In this document: positions 1 through 6,417 of the stretch, piece by piece | How positions within the stretch are numbered: position 1 is the first letter of the stretch | Layout of the letters: every line of letters begins with the position of its first letter | From: JANOYJ01 sp031373225 | Lineage (GTDB): Bacteria; Pseudomonadota; Alphaproteobacteria; Rhizobiales; Rhizobiaceae | Length of the DNA stretch: 12,356 bases | Assembly: GCA_031373225.1 (NCBI GenBank) | Contig: JANMMM010000074.1 | Location: 1-12,356, forward strand | Direction: 5' to 3' | Program-made: the position numbers and the translations under genes | The notes under the pieces: model-generated | Told to the model about the DNA's origin: nothing | Seen by the model: the letters and a program-made list of their open reading frames with translations, nothing else | Database searches by the model: none

Positions 1-545
1 GCCGCGAGAAGCAGGCGATTTTCAACACCGAGAACAACATCACGCCGGAAAGCATCAAGAAGAATATCGGCGACATTCTCGGCTCCGTCTACGAGCGCGA
101 CCATGTGCGCGCCGACATTTCCGGCTTTGCGGAACAGGGCGCGATGATGGGGGCGAACCTCAAGACCCATATCGAGCATCTCGAAAAACAAATGCGCCTC
201 GCGGCCACCGATCTCGACTTCGAAACCGCCGCCAGACTGCGCGACGAGATCAAGCGGCTGCGCGAGACCGAGCTGGCGATCGCCGACGACCCGATGGCGC
301 GGGAGATGGACTTCGCTTCTCCCCCCCGGGGAGAAGGTGGCCCGAAGGGCCGGATGAGGGAGAGTCAAAGCCTATTCCGCAAGAACACTCTCGATGAGAT
401 GACCGTCGGGCGCACGGAGGTGCCGCTGGGGTCGGATGTCAGACCAGCGAAGCGCGAGCGGGCGGGAGCGGGGTCGTATGAGGATGCCGGGGATGCGAAA
501 CGGGCGAAGCGGCGGCCGGGGAAGACGGGGCGGCCGGGGCGGTGA
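1..545 (+). CDS. uvrB: UvrB, excinuclease ABC subunit B (3' part only)
   Basis: UvrB is the DNA-damage-verifying helicase subunit of the UvrABC nucleotide excision repair complex in the cytoplasm. The gene enters from the left edge, so only the last 180 residues are seen (first whole codon at 3). The fragment opens with the typical end of the helicase core (REKQAIFNTENNITPESIKK). At fragment residues about 53-91 follows the UVR motif, a helical hairpin that contacts UvrA/UvrC (HIEHLEKQM..., then AARLRDEIKRLRETEL). The conserved alphaproteobacterial segment FRKNTLDEMTVGRTEVPL lies further on. Two oddities are visible. About 16 codons between 316 and 364 come from a palindromic repeat and encode a Gly/Arg/Pro-rich stretch. 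The last roughly 40 residues are a basic, Arg/Lys/Gly-rich tail. The stop overlaps the GTG start of the next gene by four bases, suggesting translational coupling. The identification is secure. Confidence 0.95.
   Translation, partial: REKQAIFNTENNITPESIKKNIGDILGSVYERDHVRADISGFAEQGAMMGANLKTHIEHLEKQMRLAATDLDFETAARLRDEIKRLRETELAIADDPMAREMDFASPPRGEGGPKGRMRESQSLFRKNTLDEMTVGRTEVPLGSDVRPAKRERAGAGSYEDAGDAKRAKRRPGKTGRPGR
316..364. repeat. Dispersed-type palindromic repeat inserted in frame in uvrB
   Basis: Two adjacent inverted repeats make up this element. The arms CTTCTCCCC (316-324) and GGGGAGAAG (328-336) flank a 3-base loop. The arms GGCCC (339-343) and GGGCC (347-351) flank GAA. A conserved-looking GGATGAGGGAGAG tail follows. 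From memory, this GGGGAGAAGGTGGCCCGAAGGGCCGGATGAGGG type of sequence is scattered between genes in many alphaproteobacterial genomes. Here it lies inside the uvrB reading frame, between the codons for ...REMDFA and SLFRKNTLDEM. It keeps the frame open and adds a low-complexity peptide to a linker after the UVR motif. No second copy was seen in this window. The exact edges are uncertain. Confidence 0.75.
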
Positions 546-940
546 GCGGTTCGGATATCCAGCGGTATGGCGATGCGCAGGCAGAAGATGCGCGGGCCGT
601 CTGCGAGGCTCTGGCAGCTGAAATCGCCCGCGGATTGCCGCAGGCCGAGGGCAAAGTCTGGCATGGCGGGCCGGTCTGGTTCATTCAGGGTAACCCTGTC
701 GCGGGCTATTGGGTCCGCAAAACGGGCGTTCAGCTGCTGTTCTGGAGCGGCCAATCCTTTGACGAACCTGGATTGAAACCGGAGGGCAAGTTCAAGGCCG
801 CCGAGGCCCGTTATTCAATCGCGTCAGAGATCAATACCGCAGACCTGCGGCGCTGGTTGGAGAAGGCTGCGCGCATCCAGTGGAATTACAAGGACATCGT
901 CAAAAGGAGGGGAGTTTTGGAGAAGCTGGGCGAGTGGTAA
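542..940 (+). CDS. DUF1801 family protein
   Basis: This 132-residue cytoplasmic protein looks like the DUF1801 family (YdhG-like fold). Supporting features are the KVWHGGPVWFIQGNPVAGYW region near residues 38-58, followed by LLFWSGQSF and a LRRWLEKAARIQWNYKDIVK end. No catalytic motif, signal peptide or membrane segment is visible, and the biochemical role of the family is not established. The GTG start at 542 was chosen because it overlaps the uvrB stop (GTGA) and gives the full-length product, so expression is probably coupled to uvrB. Internal ATGs lie in other frames. The link to uvrB may be positional only. Confidence 0.8.
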   Translation: MSGSDIQRYGDAQAEDARAVCEALAAEIARGLPQAEGKVWHGGPVWFIQGNPVAGYWVRKTGVQLLFWSGQSFDEPGLKPEGKFKAAEARYSIASEINTADLRRWLEKAARIQWNYKDIVKRRGVLEKLGEW

Positions 941-1136
941 GGGCGTCTATTCTCAGACCGGCTGCGGCCACACAATCTCCCCGGCGAAGTGAATTGTGGC
1001 GGCATTCCGTTGGTATTTGCCGGAATTGACCTTGGGCACTAAATGAGTTTTCCGCCGCCTCGGAACACGACGCAGAGATCATCGCCAAGGCTCACCGCAA
1101 GGCAGGAGATTGGCTTTATTGGCTTGACGCGGACGG

Positions 1137-2393
1137 TCAGACCACCCCCGCCACCCCCATCACAAACTCCGCAAACATCGAGTTTGCCCAAGCGAACCAA
1201 GGCCGCGTGTAACGTGACGGATCGTCCTTGTGAAATCCTTCATGCATCAGCCCGGTTCCTGCATCCGTTGCCATCAGTGTTTCCAGAAGGGCGAGCTGCT
1301 CGACGCGCGCGTTTGACGTCAGGCCCTGAATGCACAGCGCGATTGGCCAGATATAGTCCGGCGGAGTGTGCGGGCTGCCTATGCCGGAGGCGGCTTGGCC
1401 GCGATAGAAATAGGGGTTCTCTTCGCTCAGAACGAAGGCGCGGGTGGCCCGATAGGCGGAGTCGCTGACGCTGCAATAGCCCATATAGGGCATGGCGAGC
1501 AGGCTCGGCACATTGGCGTCATCCAACAGATTGTGGTTGCCGAGACCGTCCACTTCATAGGCATAGATGTCGCCGAAGCGGGGGTGGCGGACTTTGCCGT
1601 GGGATTCGATGCCGGTGCGGATTTCAGCAGCGAGCGCCAGCGCCCGTGCGCTCAGCGCGGCGTCGCCCAGCGGCAGCGCGACAAGGTTTTCGAGCGCCAC
1701 CACGGCCAGCATGTTGGCGGGGATGAGGAAGTTATACTGACACGCATCGTCGCTCGGGCGGAAGCCGGACCAGCTCATGCCGGTATGGCCGACCGGACTA
1801 CCGCGCCCTTGATTGGCCAGCGTGTCGCTGGGCGGGCAGTCGAAACGCTCGAAGGAATAGGGGGAGGAGGCGTGGTTTTGTTCGAGGGTGATGGTCGCCA
1901 CGATCAGCCGCGCGGCCTTTATGAAGGCCGCGTCGAGATGATCGGTGCGCCCCGTAACCTGCCACAGGTCATGCGCCAGCTTGAGCGGCGCGCAGAGGGA
2001 ATCGAGCTCATATTTTCGCTCCCAGATCCAGCCGCCCATATCTGTCTTGTCGCAGCTATGGCAGCGGCCGTTTTCGGACTCGTTGAAGGCGTTGGCATAA
2101 GGGTCGGTCAGCACATGTCTCGCCTGGCGCTTCACGGTGCCAGCGATCAGGTCCGCGAACAGCGGGTCGGTTTCGGCCAGACGCAGATAGGGCCGCACCT
2201 GCGCGGCGGAATCGCGCAGCCACATGGCGGGAATGTCGCCGGTGATGACAAACACACTGCCGTCCGGCTGCGGCTTCAGCGTGGTTGACCAAGTGTTCGA
2301 CAGCGTGTCCGCGAACATTTGCGGCAGTCGCGGATAGTGCGGCAGCGCGTCGGCCACCTGTTCGACGAGGGCTTGCATGGAGGGCGGGAGCAT
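1137..2393 (-). CDS. Glycoside hydrolase family 125 (metal-independent exo-alpha-mannosidase)
   Basis: This 418-residue protein matches GH125 (formerly DUF1237) along its whole length. Characterised GH125 members are inverting exo-alpha-1,6-mannosidases that remove terminal mannose. Visible blocks are TGDIPAMWLRDSAAQVRPYL (51-70), MGGWIWERKYELDSL (119-133), GMSWSGFRPSDDACQYNFLI (205-224), NHNLLDDANVPSLLAMPYMG, and MHEGFHKDDPSRYTRPWFAW from residue 383. By analogy with characterised members, the general acid is probably Asp215 or Asp216 in RPSDDA, and the base probably Glu385 in MHEGF. There is no signal peptide or membrane segment, so the enzyme appears cytoplasmic and would act on imported oligosaccharides or internal glycans. 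The ATG at 2393 follows a weak AAGG; the ATG five codons later is the alternative. The gene stands alone, divergent from the DUF922 gene. The physiological substrate is unknown. Confidence 0.9.
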   Translation of the reverse strand: MLPPSMQALVEQVADALPHYPRLPQMFADTLSNTWSTTLKPQPDGSVFVITGDIPAMWLRDSAAQVRPYLRLAETDPLFADLIAGTVKRQARHVLTDPYANAFNESENGRCHSCDKTDMGGWIWERKYELDSLCAPLKLAHDLWQVTGRTDHLDAAFIKAARLIVATITLEQNHASSPYSFERFDCPPSDTLANQGRGSPVGHTGMSWSGFRPSDDACQYNFLIPANMLAVVALENLVALPLGDAALSARALALAAEIRTGIESHGKVRHPRFGDIYAYEVDGLGNHNLLDDANVPSLLAMPYMGYCSVSDSAYRATRAFVLSEENPYFYRGQAASGIGSPHTPPDYIWPIALCIQGLTSNARVEQLALLETLMATDAGTGLMHEGFHKDDPSRYTRPWFAWANSMFAEFVMGVAGVV

Positions 2394-2473
2394 GGGGGCC
2401 TTGACCTGCTGGCGGGAAAGAACGGAGGATGTATCGGCCGCCGCTCCTTGTCAGTCAATTGCGCAAGGGCTAA

Positions 2474-3064
2474 GTGCGGCGGATGAAGCGCCTCGCACTA
2501 CTGTTCGCCCTTATCTCCTTGCCCAGCCAGGCCGCAGACTGGCAAGCGCGCGACGTGGTGCGGCATTACGCCGTTTCCGGCGCGGTCGGGCCGGAACTGT
2601 ATGCCGCCATTGGCGAAGCCGGGCCGCTGATCGGCCAAACCCGCGCTATCGCGCACACCAATTGGGACCTGAAATGGTCGCGCAAATATGTGCCTGAGGG
2701 CAGCGCCTGTGTGCTTAAATCCGCCAAGCCGTTCCTCACCATCATCACCACACTGCCGAAGCCCACTGCCAAACTTGCCGCGCCCGCGGCGCGGTTTTGG
2801 CAAAGCTTCATCGACGGCATTGCGGCGCATGAAAAGGTCCATGCCGCCGGCATCCGTGCCATGACGGAGGGGATCATCGCCGCAACCGCCGGACTGACGG
2901 TTCACAATGATCCCGGCTGCAAATTGATCCGCGCTGAAGTGCTGAAACTCGTGACCGAAGCCAATGAGGACTACAAGGCTAGGTCCCGGGTCTTTGACCG
3001 CGCCGAGATGGCGGACGGAGGCAATGTGCACCGGCTCATTCTAGGGCTGGTGAACGGGCGCTGA
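2474..3064 (+). CDS. DUF922 secreted protein, putative Zn-dependent protease
   Basis: This 196-residue protein has an N-terminal signal peptide (positive MRRMKR, hydrophobic LALLFALISL, likely cleavage after SQA at residue 20), so it is probably periplasmic. The mature part matches DUF922, a family predicted to hold zinc proteases. An HEKVH motif (HExxH) is at residues 119-123 inside a helix-like AAHEKVHAAGIRAM segment. N-terminal conserved features include HYAVSGAVGPELYAAIGEAGP and the aromatic WDLKW. Proteolysis has not been shown for this protein and is inferred from the motif. The GTG at 2474 was preferred because AAGGG lies four bases upstream; the ATG at 2483 is an alternative that keeps the signal peptide. 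The gene is divergent from GH125 and runs into the hairpin at 3087-3110, which can end its transcript. Confidence 0.8.
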   Translation: MRRMKRLALLFALISLPSQAADWQARDVVRHYAVSGAVGPELYAAIGEAGPLIGQTRAIAHTNWDLKWSRKYVPEGSACVLKSAKPFLTIITTLPKPTAKLAAPAARFWQSFIDGIAAHEKVHAAGIRAMTEGIIAATAGLTVHNDPGCKLIRAEVLKLVTEANEDYKARSRVFDRAEMADGGNVHRLILGLVNGR

Positions 3065-3080
3065 AGTGCAGGCTCCGCGC

Positions 3081-3110
3081 AAAAAAAAAGCCCGGAGCGA
3101 TCCGGGCTTT
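3081..3110 (-). terminator. Strong intrinsic terminator (minus strand), probably bidirectional
   Basis: A perfect 10-bp stem (AAAGCCCGGA at 3087-3096 with TCCGGGCTTT at 3101-3110) closes on a GCGA loop. Read on the minus strand it is followed by nine T residues (A-run 3081-3089), a textbook intrinsic terminator. On the plus strand it follows the DUF922 stop by about 20 bases, but has only a short T-run, so it may also stop that gene. On the minus strand it lies downstream of lysR and of the leader peptide at 3158-3235, where it would act as the attenuator. Confidence 0.9.
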
Positions 3111-3157
3111 AAGTCATGGGGGGTGCCGTTTCCGGCGAAACCTCCAGAGGGGGAACA

Positions 3158-3235
3158 TCAGCGGGGCGCGGTTGGGAGGAGGAGCGCCCCGTGATGATTA
3201 AGAGATAGGGTTTGACCATCTGGTCCACAATGCAT
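3158..3235 (-). CDS. Leader peptide of a Leu/His-type transcription attenuator
   Basis: A 25-codon ORF encodes MHCGPDGQTLSLNHHGALLLP followed by TAPR. Two His codons and three consecutive CTC Leu codons (3176-3184) sit close to its stop, with five Leu in all. The Leu codons lie in the loop of a 7-bp hairpin (3184-3190 with 3163-3169), the 1:2 pause structure expected for ribosome-mediated attenuation. A second hairpin (3128-3141) and then the T9 terminator (3081-3110) follow. Amino-acid leader peptides upstream of terminators are established regulators of leu, ilv, his and trp operons. What is inferred is that this one senses Leu or His charging. The oddity is that no biosynthetic gene follows on this strand: the DUF922 gene lies opposite. 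An in-frame ATG six codons upstream (3253) is an alternative start. No clear ribosome binding site is visible. Confidence 0.5.
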   Translation of the reverse strand: MHCGPDGQTLSLNHHGALLLPTAPR

Positions 3236-3255
3236 TGTTTTGCATTGCAGCATTG
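3228..3255. promoter_or_regulatory. Repeated GCATTG motifs and CAATGCATTG palindrome before the leader peptide
   Basis: GCATTG occurs three times in 24 bases (3232-3237, 3242-3247, 3250-3255), spaced 10 and 8 bases apart. The first copy is part of the perfect palindrome CAATGCATTG (3228-3237). The cluster lies between the lysR stop and the leader peptide and overlaps its proposed start. Roughly helical spacing suggests a protein binding site, or promoter DNA for the leader RNA, but no convincing -35/-10 pair could be placed. The function is inferred only. Confidence 0.3.
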
Positions 3256-3269
3256 CAAAAACGCTGGCA

Positions 3270-4166
3270 CTAGAATGACCAGCCGCGCGCCTTGGAAAAA
3301 AGGAAATCGCGGAAAACATTGAGCTTTGCCGTCGATTTCAGCGCTTCCGGGTAACAGAAGAACGTGTCAAACGAGGGCTGCTCCATTTCCGGCAGGACTT
3401 GGACAAGAGTGGAATCCTTGTCGATAAGATAATCCGGCAAAAGTCCGATGCCGATGCCGCGCTGCACGGCGCTCATCACCGAAACGAGATTGTTGATCTG
3501 AAAGATCGCCGGGCGCGGGTCACCGTCGGCCCGACCGATTGTTTCGAGCGCATTGATGTCTTTGAGATAGGCGGGGGCCGGCTCGCCGAAATTGACAATC
3601 CTGTGATTGTCGAGGTCTGCGACGCTTTCAGGTTTGCCAAAGCGCGCAATATAGGATGGCGCGGCATAGGCGTGGAAATGCACGGTGAACAGGCGGCGCT
3701 GGATCAGGTCCGGCTGCTGCGGCTGGCGCAGCCGGATGGCGCAGTCCGCCTGGCGCATGTTGAGGTCCAGCTCCTCGTTGTCCAGGATCAGCTGCACCTG
3801 CAAATCAGGATACAGCTCGACAAATTCCTGCACCCGGGCCGACAGCCAGCCCGTGCCGAGGCCGACGGTCGTTGTGACACGCAGCTTGCCGGTCGGTGTC
3901 TCTTTGCTTTCGGCAAGTTTGGCCTGGGCGTTTTCCAGTTTCATCAAGACTTCATGCGCGGTGCGGAACAGGATTTCGCCTTGTTCAGTGAGGATAAGCC
4001 CGCGCGCATGGCGGTTGAAAAGGGCAACGCCGACATCCTGCTCCAGCGAGGAGACCTGCCGTGAGATCGCCGACTGGGAGAGGTGGAGTTTATCCGCCGC
4101 ATGGGTGAACGACCCGGCCTCGGCAGCCGCGTGGAATATCCGGAGCTTATCCCAGTCGAGTGGCAT
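3270..4166 (-). CDS. LysR-family transcriptional regulator
   Basis: This 298-residue DNA-binding regulator has an N-terminal winged helix-turn-helix (residues about 4-62: KLRIFHAAAEAGSFTHAADK, then LSQSAISRQVSSLE) and a C-terminal LysR substrate-binding domain from about residue 90. The latter shows GKLRVTTTVGLGTGWLS, a conserved pocket, and GIGIGLLPDYL. The target and effector are unknown. The ATG at 4166 was chosen because GGAG sits seven bases upstream and the protein then begins in the usual family way (MPLDWDKLRIF). A longer reading frame reaches 4277 but would overlap trxB and adds an unconserved extension. The start is 37 bases after the trxB stop on the same strand, so the two are probably cotranscribed. 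This suggests redox or thiol-related control, but the sequence does not prove it. Confidence 0.9.
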   Translation of the reverse strand: MPLDWDKLRIFHAAAEAGSFTHAADKLHLSQSAISRQVSSLEQDVGVALFNRHARGLILTEQGEILFRTAHEVLMKLENAQAKLAESKETPTGKLRVTTTVGLGTGWLSARVQEFVELYPDLQVQLILDNEELDLNMRQADCAIRLRQPQQPDLIQRRLFTVHFHAYAAPSYIARFGKPESVADLDNHRIVNFGEPAPAYLKDINALETIGRADGDPRPAIFQINNLVSVMSAVQRGIGIGLLPDYLIDKDSTLVQVLPEMEQPSFDTFFCYPEALKSTAKLNVFRDFLFSKARGWSF

Positions 4167-4203
4167 CAGTGTTCTCCGGGGGAGCGAGGCGGAAATGCGA
4201 AGA

Positions 4204-5169
4204 TTATTCTGCGGCTTCGCGGTGCGATACAAGGCTTGCGATGTATTTTTCAGCTTCAAGTGCAGCCATACAGCCAAGCCCCGCCGCTGTCACGGCCTGA
4301 CGGAACACGTCATCCGCCACGTCGCCTGCGGCAAACACGCCGGGGACATCCGTTGCGGTCGAGCCGGGCACAGTCCAGAGATAGCCATTGGATTTCTGCT
4401 TCAATTTGCCTTTGAACAATTCAACAGCGGGCGCATGGCCAATTGCGATGAAAACGCCATGCACGGCAAGCGCAGTCAGCTCGCCCGTGACAACACTCTT
4501 CAAACGCACACCGTTGACCGAAGGCATGCCATCCGTCGATCCCAGCACCTCGTCTATCGCGCTGTTCCAGATGACTTTGACATTCTCCTTGGCGAACAGC
4601 CGCTCCTGCAGGATGCGCTCGCCTCGGAACTCTGTCCGCCGGTGCACCACGGTGACGGACTTGGCTATGTTCGACAGATACAGCGCCTCCTCCACCGCCG
4701 AATTACCGCCTCCGACGACCACGACATCTTTGCCCCGGTAGAAAAAACCGTCGCAGGTGGCGCAGGCTGAAACGCCGAAGCCTGAATATTTCTGCTCCGA
4801 TGGGATGCCGAGCCACTTCGCCTGCGCGCCGGTGGCCACGACCAGCGCGTCACAGGTATAGACCGCGCCGCTGTCGCCGGTGGCGCGGAACGGCCGGACG
4901 GAAAGATCAACGCTGACGATGATGTCACTGACCACATTCGCCCCGACATGCCGCGCCTGCCCCAGCATCTGCTCCATCAGCCAGGGGCCTTGAATTGGCT
5001 CGGCAAAGCCCGGATAATTCTCGACATCCGTGGTGATGGTCAGCTGTCCGCCTTGCTGCAGACCCTCGATCAGCGTCGGCTTCAGCATGGCTAGGGCGGC
5101 GTTTATGGCGGCGGTATAGCCTGCGGGACCGGAACCAATGATCAATACAGGCGAATGCTGGGTGGTCAT
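4204..5169 (-). CDS. trxB: Thioredoxin-disulfide reductase
   Basis: TrxB is the cytoplasmic FAD enzyme that transfers electrons from NADPH to thioredoxin. The 321-residue product has the normal family length. Visible parts are the FAD-binding GSGPAG (12-17), TTDVENYPGF (46-55), the redox-active Cys136-Ala-Thr-Cys139 followed by Asp140, the NADPH-binding GGGNSA (153-158) with HRRTEFR (176-182), and the C-terminal FAD motif GVFAAGDVADD (287-297) with RQAVTAAGLGC. The ATG at 5169 has GAGG five bases upstream and gives the standard N-terminus. The frame stays open to 5304, but the extra 45 residues have no conserved features. It heads a two-gene operon with lysR. All catalytic residues are present. 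No clear promoter could be fixed in the 168-base gap upstream. Confidence 0.97.
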   Translation of the reverse strand: MTTQHSPVLIIGSGPAGYTAAINAALAMLKPTLIEGLQQGGQLTITTDVENYPGFAEPIQGPWLMEQMLGQARHVGANVVSDIIVSVDLSVRPFRATGDSGAVYTCDALVVATGAQAKWLGIPSEQKYSGFGVSACATCDGFFYRGKDVVVVGGGNSAVEEALYLSNIAKSVTVVHRRTEFRGERILQERLFAKENVKVIWNSAIDEVLGSTDGMPSVNGVRLKSVVTGELTALAVHGVFIAIGHAPAVELFKGKLKQKSNGYLWTVPGSTATDVPGVFAAGDVADDVFRQAVTAAGLGCMAALEAEKYIASLVSHREAAE

Positions 5170-5337
5170 GACAACCTCAAAACAATTACATGTCAGTGCG
5201 CGGGCGCAGGCTTGAGTTAGTGTGAAGCATCTATTCTTACAATGGGAGCCGTTCAAGCTAGTTCGCGCAATGCGCAGCCGCAGCCCACAGGAATGAGCTT
5301 CCACCCAAAATTGAGACGGCTGTCGCTCTCGCGCCTG

Positions 5338-6390
5338 CTATACCGTCAGCGCAGCATAGATGTCGTTCAGTGCGCGCGCCTCATTTTCCAACCGGAACCG
5401 TGCCAGCACGTGTTGCCTCGCAACCGCGCCGCTTCTGCGGGTCATTTCCGCATCTTTCAGATAATTGGCGATGGCGCGCGTCAAGGCCGCTCCGTCGCCG
5501 GCGGCAGTGACCTCCCCAGCTCCTTCACCGACGAGCTCCGAATAGGCGCCGGCATCGCTCGTCACCACTGGAGCGCCTGACGACATGGCTTCCAAAGGAG
5601 TCAATCCGAACCCTTCGTTACGTGAGGGCGCAACAAACAATGAAAAGCGGCGGTACCATGTTTTGATGTCTTCAACTTCACCCAGAAACATGATTCTCCG
5701 GCCCATCCCCGCTGAATCAATTTGCTGCTGAAGCGCGCGCTGAAACACTTGATTCTCAGCGGTTGTGCGGCCCGTGATGATTGCCGTCCAGTCTGGAAAC
5801 AAAGGCAAAAGTTCAATCATGGAGGCGACGAAGAGGTCGGTTCCCTTCTGATGCCGAATGCGGCCGGAGCAACCGACGGCGTATTTTCCGGGCAGTCCGG
5901 AAGCAGAAAACGCCTCTTGCTCACTTACCGCCGGGCGGAACGCTTGGGTGTCAATTCCATGAAGAACAACCTCATGCGGCACCTGAAGATAGCTGCCGGA
6001 GCGGGCACTGGTCGCAATCACCTTGTCCATCCGCCTGATCAGCCACTTGGTGAATGCCTTGTGATGGCGTTGCGCGGCGGAGGTGAAGACCAGCTTCAAG
6101 CGCATCTGCAGGATATCGCGCATAAATATTCCGGCCGCCATTTCGGTGTTGCGCCTTGCATGCCAGACCCGACAACTGCCGTGGGCGGGCCGCTGCCAAA
6201 GCCGCCAGAGGTCCCGCACCCGCACCCGGGGCAATTCCCCGGGAAGGCCAGGGCCCGTCACGGCGATCCTGAGTCCCATGCGGGAGAGCGCGGGCACAAG
6301 CTGCACAATTGTGGAAGTGACGCCTGACAGCCGCCTTTTGAAGTTCGGCGCAATCACGGTGACGCCGCGCAGGTCAACATGACTGCTCAT
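5338..6390 (-). CDS. GT4 glycosyltransferase, LpsB/LpcC-like LPS core mannosyltransferase
   Basis: This 350-residue GT-B enzyme of family GT4 is similar in size and N-terminus (RGVTVIAPNFKRRLSGVTST) to rhizobial LpsB/LpcC, as I recall them. Those enzymes add mannose from GDP-mannose to the Kdo of the LPS core at the cytoplasmic face of the inner membrane. Motifs are the N-terminal loop KRRLSGVTST (18-27), HGID (144-147), the donor-binding GRIRHQKG (176-183; Arg177, Lys182), and the EX7E element Glu259-Glu267 in NEGFGLTPLEAM, followed by GAPVVTSDAGAYSELV. There is no signal peptide. It starts 27 bases after the greA stop on the same strand, so the two probably form an operon. A greA next to lpsB arrangement is known in Sinorhizobium meliloti, which supports the LPS-core call. 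Donor and acceptor specificity cannot be read directly. Confidence 0.85.
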   Translation of the reverse strand: MSSHVDLRGVTVIAPNFKRRLSGVTSTIVQLVPALSRMGLRIAVTGPGLPGELPRVRVRDLWRLWQRPAHGSCRVWHARRNTEMAAGIFMRDILQMRLKLVFTSAAQRHHKAFTKWLIRRMDKVIATSARSGSYLQVPHEVVLHGIDTQAFRPAVSEQEAFSASGLPGKYAVGCSGRIRHQKGTDLFVASMIELLPLFPDWTAIITGRTTAENQVFQRALQQQIDSAGMGRRIMFLGEVEDIKTWYRRFSLFVAPSRNEGFGLTPLEAMSSGAPVVTSDAGAYSELVGEGAGEVTAAGDGAALTRAIANYLKDAEMTRRSGAVARQHVLARFRLENEARALNDIYAALTV

Positions 6391-6417
6391 CGCCGCCGAG
6401 CCTTCGGCTGCGTCAAA

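Noticed and set aside
365..754. 129-codon minus-strand ORF across uvrB and DUF1801
   Set aside because: It is antisense to two overlapping real genes, with low-complexity Pro/Ser/Arg composition.
1368..2288. 306-codon plus-strand ORF opposite GH125
   Set aside because: It is an antisense shadow of the conserved GH125 frame. It has Gly/Ala/Arg-rich composition and no recognisable motif.
3399..4770. Long plus-strand ORFs opposite lysR and trxB (221 and 361 codons)
   Set aside because: They lie antisense to two secure genes, with Ser/Arg/Cys-rich shadow composition. The second spans two unrelated genes.
5170..5304. N-terminal extension of TrxB by 45 residues
   Set aside because: The ATG at 5169 has a good GAGG site and gives the normal family N-terminus. 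The extension has no conserved residues.
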